Origin: Oceanospirillaceae bacterium
GTDB taxonomy: Bacteria > Pseudomonadota > Gammaproteobacteria > Pseudomonadales > Balneatricaceae
DNA length: 9,663 bases
Direction: 5' to 3'
NCBI GenBank assembly: GCA_003497765.1
Contig: DNNY01000069.1
Span: 1 to 9,663, forward strand
The notes below the pieces were generated by a model that worked only from the letters and a program-made list of their open reading frames with translations, was not told the origin of the DNA and did not search any database. Of this stretch, positions 6,666 to 9,663 are shown in pieces. Each line of letters begins with the position of its first letter. Position 1 is the first letter of the stretch. The translations under genes and the position numbers were made by a program.

Positions 6666-6706
6666 GGCCACTAAACAGTGCGCCAAATTTCCTGCCGGCT
6701 TTTTTT
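6666..6706 (+). promoter_or_regulatory. Second hairpin and T7 run directly before aapQ
   Basis: GGC-CACT (6666-6672) pairs with AGTG-GCC (6677-6684, with one bulged C at 6681) around AAAC. After 15 more bases comes GCCGGC followed by seven T's (6700-6706) that abut the aapQ ATG. A competing fold pairs AAAAAG (6661-6666) with CTTTTT (6699-6704). No purine-rich Shine-Dalgarno lies in the 20 bases before the ATG. The stretch could work as a weak terminator or attenuator, or as a U-rich ribosome-loading site; the sequence alone does not decide. Confidence 0.4.
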
Positions 6707-7891
6707 ATGACTAGTAATACAACTTCTAGCAATCGCATCTCGAAACTATGGAACGATAAAGACTCCCGTTCAGTTATTTTACAAATAGTTTCCTTTGCCA
6801 TAATCCTGGGCTTCTTTGCCTTTGTGATCAACAATGCTGTGATCAACATGGCGGAACAGGGTAAAGATATAAACTTCACCTTTTTATTCGATACTGCATC
6901 CTACGATATTAACCAAACCTTAATTGCATACGACTCACGCTCAACCCATTTTATGGCAGGGCTAGTAGGGTTACTCAACACACTTCTTATTGCAGTACTG
7001 GGCATTATTCTAGCGACCATTTTAGGCTTTATTTTGGGTGTAATGCGCCTGTCTAATAACTGGCTCACCCAAAAACTTGCTTACGTTTATATCGAATATA
7101 TGCGTAATGTGCCTGTCTTATTACATATTTTGTTGATCTATGGCGTGATTGTGCATTCCATGCCCAAGACCAAACAGGCCTTTAACTTTAACGACACCTT
7201 TTTCCTCTCAAACCGAGGCTTAATGTCCCCAACTGGAACATTTGAGACCGGTATGTGGGTTGTCTTAGGGACTTTTGTTGTCGGGATTTTGTTTAGTTTC
7301 TGGTTTCGTGCATACGCTAAACGCAGACAAGATTCGACTGGTAAAACATACCCAGTCAATTTGATTACCTTTGGTGCCGTCATTGTTGCACCGGTATTGA
7401 TTTATTTTGTTATTGGCAGCCCTATTACTTGGGAAGTGCCTGCACTAAAAGGCTTTAACTTTAAAGGCGGCATGGTAATTCGCCCCGAGTTTATTGCCCT
7501 CCTATTTGCTCTTGCCCTTTATACAGCTGCCTTTATTGGTGAAATTGTGCGTGGTGGTATTTTGGCAATTAGTCATGGCCAAACCGAAGCTTCATATGCT
7601 TTAGGCATGAAGCCTTCTCGCACCTTAAGCCTAGTAGTAATCCCCCAGGCTTTGCGGGTGATTATTCCACCACTTACCAGCCAATATCTAAACCTTACTA
7701 AGAACTCATCTTTGGCTATTGCTATTGGTTACATGGACATTACGGCAACTATAGGGGGCATTTCACTTAACCAAACAGGGCGTGAAATGGAGTCCTTTGC
7801 CATCGTCTTAACCATTTATCTAATTCTATCGTTAGTGATTTCTTCAATTATGAATTGGTATAACAATCGCATTAAGCTAGTTAGCCGTTGA
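6707..7891 (+). CDS. aapQ: General L-amino acid ABC transporter, permease AapQ
   Basis: This is one of two inner-membrane permeases that form the translocation channel. The 394-residue protein is longer than typical polar amino acid permeases, as expected for the AapQ/BztB branch. A hydrophobic segment at about 22-46 is followed by a soluble stretch, then membrane segments near 84-114, 133-150, 182-200, 217-237 and 260-285, and a last one near 363-383. The domain TLLIAVLGIILATILGF (92-108) and the ATPase-contacting EAA loop GQTEASYALGMKPSRTL onward to IPQALR (291-317) are those of the His/Glu/Gln/Arg permease family. The ATG at 6707 is the only reasonable start, because the frame is closed by a TGA at 6656 and no other ATG, GTG or TTG lies between. 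It has no Shine-Dalgarno and sits right after seven T's, which predicts weak or unusual initiation. It is followed almost without gap by aapM. Confidence 0.92.
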   Translation: MTSNTTSSNRISKLWNDKDSRSVILQIVSFAIILGFFAFVINNAVINMAEQGKDINFTFLFDTASYDINQTLIAYDSRSTHFMAGLVGLLNTLLIAVLGIILATILGFILGVMRLSNNWLTQKLAYVYIEYMRNVPVLLHILLIYGVIVHSMPKTKQAFNFNDTFFLSNRGLMSPTGTFETGMWVVLGTFVVGILFSFWFRAYAKRRQDSTGKTYPVNLITFGAVIVAPVLIYFVIGSPITWEVPALKGFNFKGGMVIRPEFIALLFALALYTAAFIGEIVRGGILAISHGQTEASYALGMKPSRTLSLVVIPQALRVIIPPLTSQYLNLTKNSSLAIAIGYMDITATIGGISLNQTGREMESFAIVLTIYLILSLVISSIMNWYNNRIKLVSR

Positions 7892-7902
7892 GTGATCCAA
7901 TT

Positions 7903-9012
7903 ATGAATATGACAAACTATACTCCCGGTAATCATCCTGATTTACCACCGCCGGCTGGCACTGTAGGCCCAATGCATTGGCTGCGTTCCAACTTATTCTC
8001 GAGTCCGGCCAATATTATCGTGACATTAATCGTTCTTTGGGTGCTCTACAAACTTCTGCCACCCATGGTTGATTGGTTTTTCCTAGACTCAGTACTGACC
8101 GGTAACAACCGTAAAGAATGTGCCGCACAAGGTGATGGCGCCTGTTGGGCGTTTATTGCAGAGCGCTTTAAGTTATTTGTTTATGGCTACTATCCCGAGC
8201 ACCTGCGCTGGCGCATAGACTTAACTGTTGTGTTGCTAGCTGTGGCTATTGCCGCCGTGTTATGGGATCGCTTCCCAGCACGCAAATATGGTTTTTATTA
8301 TGCTTTAGCATTCCCATTTATAGCTGCTTGGCTATTGGTTGGTGGCGCTGGTCTTGAGCCTGTTCCTACTTCCGACTTTGGTGGCGTTATGCTAACCCTG
8401 GTTGTTGGTGTAACTGGTATTGCCTTCTCCTTACCATTAGGCATATTGCTGGCACTAGGTCGTCAATCAGAGTTGCCTGTTATCCGCATCTTCTGTGTCA
8501 CCTTTATCGAGTTTATCCGTGGCGTACCGCTGATTACATTGTTGTTTATCGCATCTACCATGCTGAGCTATTTCCTACCACCGGGGACAACATTTGATTT
8601 GTTAATGCGCGTCTTGATTATGGTGGTGTTATTCTCGGCAGCCTATTTGGCAGAAGTTATTCGGGGTGGTCTGCAAGCATTACCCCAAGGTCAAAAGGAA
8701 GCTGCTGAGGCCCTAGGACTAAATTACTGGCAATCGGTACGCTTTATTATCCTACCTCAGGCCCTTAAGATTTCTATTCCCGGTATCGTAAATACCTTTA
8801 TCGGGCTATACAAAGACACCACCTTGGTAAGTATTATCCAGTTAATGGATCCCATCGGTATTGGTAAGCAATCTCTTGCCAGTAGCGAATGGTTTGGTTT
8901 ATCTACTGAGGTTTACCTATTTGTCGCCATCTTCTTCTTTATTTCGTGTTTCGGTATGTCGCGTTACTCCTTGTACTTGGAGAACAAACTCAATACTGAA
9001 CACAAACACTAA
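7903..9012 (+). CDS. aapM: General L-amino acid ABC transporter, permease AapM
   Basis: This is the second channel-forming permease and partner of AapQ. Numbered from the ATG at 7903 it has 369 residues. After a proline-rich N-terminus (HPDLPPP) come a membrane segment at about 36-53, a periplasmic stretch with the AapM-like pattern C-x6-GACWAFI and YYPEHLRWR, and further hydrophobic segments near 105-121, 131-148, 160-186, 196-224 and 233-252. The EAA loop runs from EVIRGGLQALPQGQKEAAEALGL to ILPQALK (251-289), and a final membrane segment lies near 336-352. The start is uncertain. A TTG at 7888 would add five residues and overlap the aapQ stop by 4 bases (TTGA); ATG 7903 has a weak GAG-containing ribosome site, and ATG 7909 is also possible. 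I prefer 7903. Any of these implies translational coupling to aapQ. Confidence 0.92.
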   Translation: MNMTNYTPGNHPDLPPPAGTVGPMHWLRSNLFSSPANIIVTLIVLWVLYKLLPPMVDWFFLDSVLTGNNRKECAAQGDGACWAFIAERFKLFVYGYYPEHLRWRIDLTVVLLAVAIAAVLWDRFPARKYGFYYALAFPFIAAWLLVGGAGLEPVPTSDFGGVMLTLVVGVTGIAFSLPLGILLALGRQSELPVIRIFCVTFIEFIRGVPLITLLFIASTMLSYFLPPGTTFDLLMRVLIMVVLFSAAYLAEVIRGGLQALPQGQKEAAEALGLNYWQSVRFIILPQALKISIPGIVNTFIGLYKDTTLVSIIQLMDPIGIGKQSLASSEWFGLSTEVYLFVAIFFFISCFGMSRYSLYLENKLNTEHKH

Positions 9013-9033
9013 AAATCACGAGGTTTCTAAACC

Positions 9034-9663
9034 ATGTCAGAAACACAAACTAGCGCCAACAACGATATTTGTATCGAAATAAACAATATGCATAAGTGGT
9101 ATGGCGACTTTCACGTATTAAAGGACATTAATTTAAAGGTTCGCAAGGGTGAGCGTATCGTTGTATGTGGCCCTTCTGGGTCCGGCAAATCCACCATGAT
9201 TCGCTGCATCAACCGTCTAGAGGAACATCAACAAGGTGATATTATTGTTGATGGTACCGAGCTGACCAACGACCTAAAGAATATTGATGCTGTGCGGCGT
9301 GAGGTAGGCATGTGCTTCCAGCACTTTAATCTATTCCCGCATTTAACGATTCTGGAAAACTGCACTTTAGCGCCGATTTGGGTGCGCAAGATGCCTAAGC
9401 AAGAAGCTGAAGATATTGCCATGCATTTTCTCGAGCGCGTAAAAATCCCAGAACAAGCGGATAAATACCCTGGCCAGCTCTCAGGTGGTCAGCAGCAGCG
9501 TGTCGCCATTGCTCGCTCTCTATGTATGAAGCCAAATATTATGCTATTTGACGAACCCACTTCAGCCCTTGATCCGGAGATGATCAAAGAAGTACTCGAC
9601 ACCATGGTGGAACTGGCAGAAGAAGGCATGACCATGATTTGTGTAACCCATGAAATGGGCTTT
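9034..9663 (+). CDS. aapP: General L-amino acid ABC transporter, ATP-binding subunit (3' end outside window)
   Basis: This is the cytoplasmic ATPase that powers the AapQM channel. The ATG at 9034 has a Shine-Dalgarno CGAGGT (9019-9024), 9 bases upstream and 21 bases after the aapM stop. The frame stays open for 210 codons to the last base; the family is about 250 residues, so some 40 are missing. Translated by hand it shows [18 protein letters not shown] (19-36), Walker [10 protein letters not shown] (46-54), the Q-loop at Q96 ([10 protein letters not shown]), signature LSGGQQQR (149-156), Walker B IMLFDEP (169-175) with catalytic E174, D-loop SALD (177-180) and switch histidine H206 (VTHEMGF). 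All catalytic elements are therefore present before the cut. This is a GlnQ/HisP-type polar amino acid ATPase, placed as AapP by its operon. Confidence 0.95.
   Translation, partial: MSETQTSANNDICIEINNMHKWYGDFHVLKDINLKVRKGERIVVCGPSGSGKSTMIRCINRLEEHQQGDIIVDGTELTNDLKNIDAVRREVGMCFQHFNLFPHLTILENCTLAPIWVRKMPKQEAEDIAMHFLERVKIPEQADKYPGQLSGGQQQRVAIARSLCMKPNIMLFDEPTSALDPEMIKEVLDTMVELAEEGMTMICVTHEMGF

Noticed and set aside
6613..6879. Minus-strand open frame of 88 codons covering the aapJ-aapQ gap and the start of aapQ
   Set aside because: Its C-terminal part is encoded by the complement of the hairpin region and the rest is antisense to the AapQ N-terminus. I recognise no family in it.
8861..9082. Plus-strand open frame of 73 codons across the aapM-aapP junction
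   Set aside because: It overlaps the end of aapM and the start of aapP in another frame, both of which are well-supported genes.

Overview
The window reads as chromosomal DNA of a gammaproteobacterium of moderate GC content, probably aquatic or marine and outside the Enterobacterales. The evidence is the block gmk-rpoZ-spoT-recG, a gammaproteobacterial arrangement, and SpoT, omega and RecG proteins that resemble Pseudomonas- and Oceanospirillales-type homologues as I remember them. No search was run, so the lineage is an inference. All genes lie on the plus strand, and I see no mobile element, tRNA, rRNA or CRISPR array.

Left half (1-5221), housekeeping and stringent response. The 3' end of gmk (guanylate kinase) is followed by rpoZ (RNA polymerase omega), a strong bipartite terminator, spoT ((p)ppGpp synthetase/hydrolase) and recG (branch-migration helicase). 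recG starts only 4 bases after the spoT stop, so the trmH found between them in E. coli is absent. The first three products are linked: Gmk handles guanine nucleotides, omega contributes to the ppGpp site on RNA polymerase, and SpoT makes and degrades ppGpp.

Middle (5222-5572), a 351-base AT-rich gap without a credible gene. It holds several short dyads, a good sigma70-type promoter (TTTACA, 17 bases, TATTAT), a predicted leader hairpin at the expected transcript start, and a strong Shine-Dalgarno that can fold into a small hairpin just before aapJ.

Right half (5573-9663), an aapJQMP-type ABC importer for general L-amino acids: periplasmic binding protein, two permeases and an ATPase cut by the window edge. 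A perfect 12-bp GC-rich stem-loop, preceded by a second hairpin that includes the aapJ stop codon, separates aapJ from aapQ. aapQ itself starts after a T7 run with no Shine-Dalgarno. This layout suits much higher output of the binding protein than of the membrane complex.

I found no clearly new system. The most interesting signals are the RNA and regulatory structures around aapJ and the compact spoT-recG junction.
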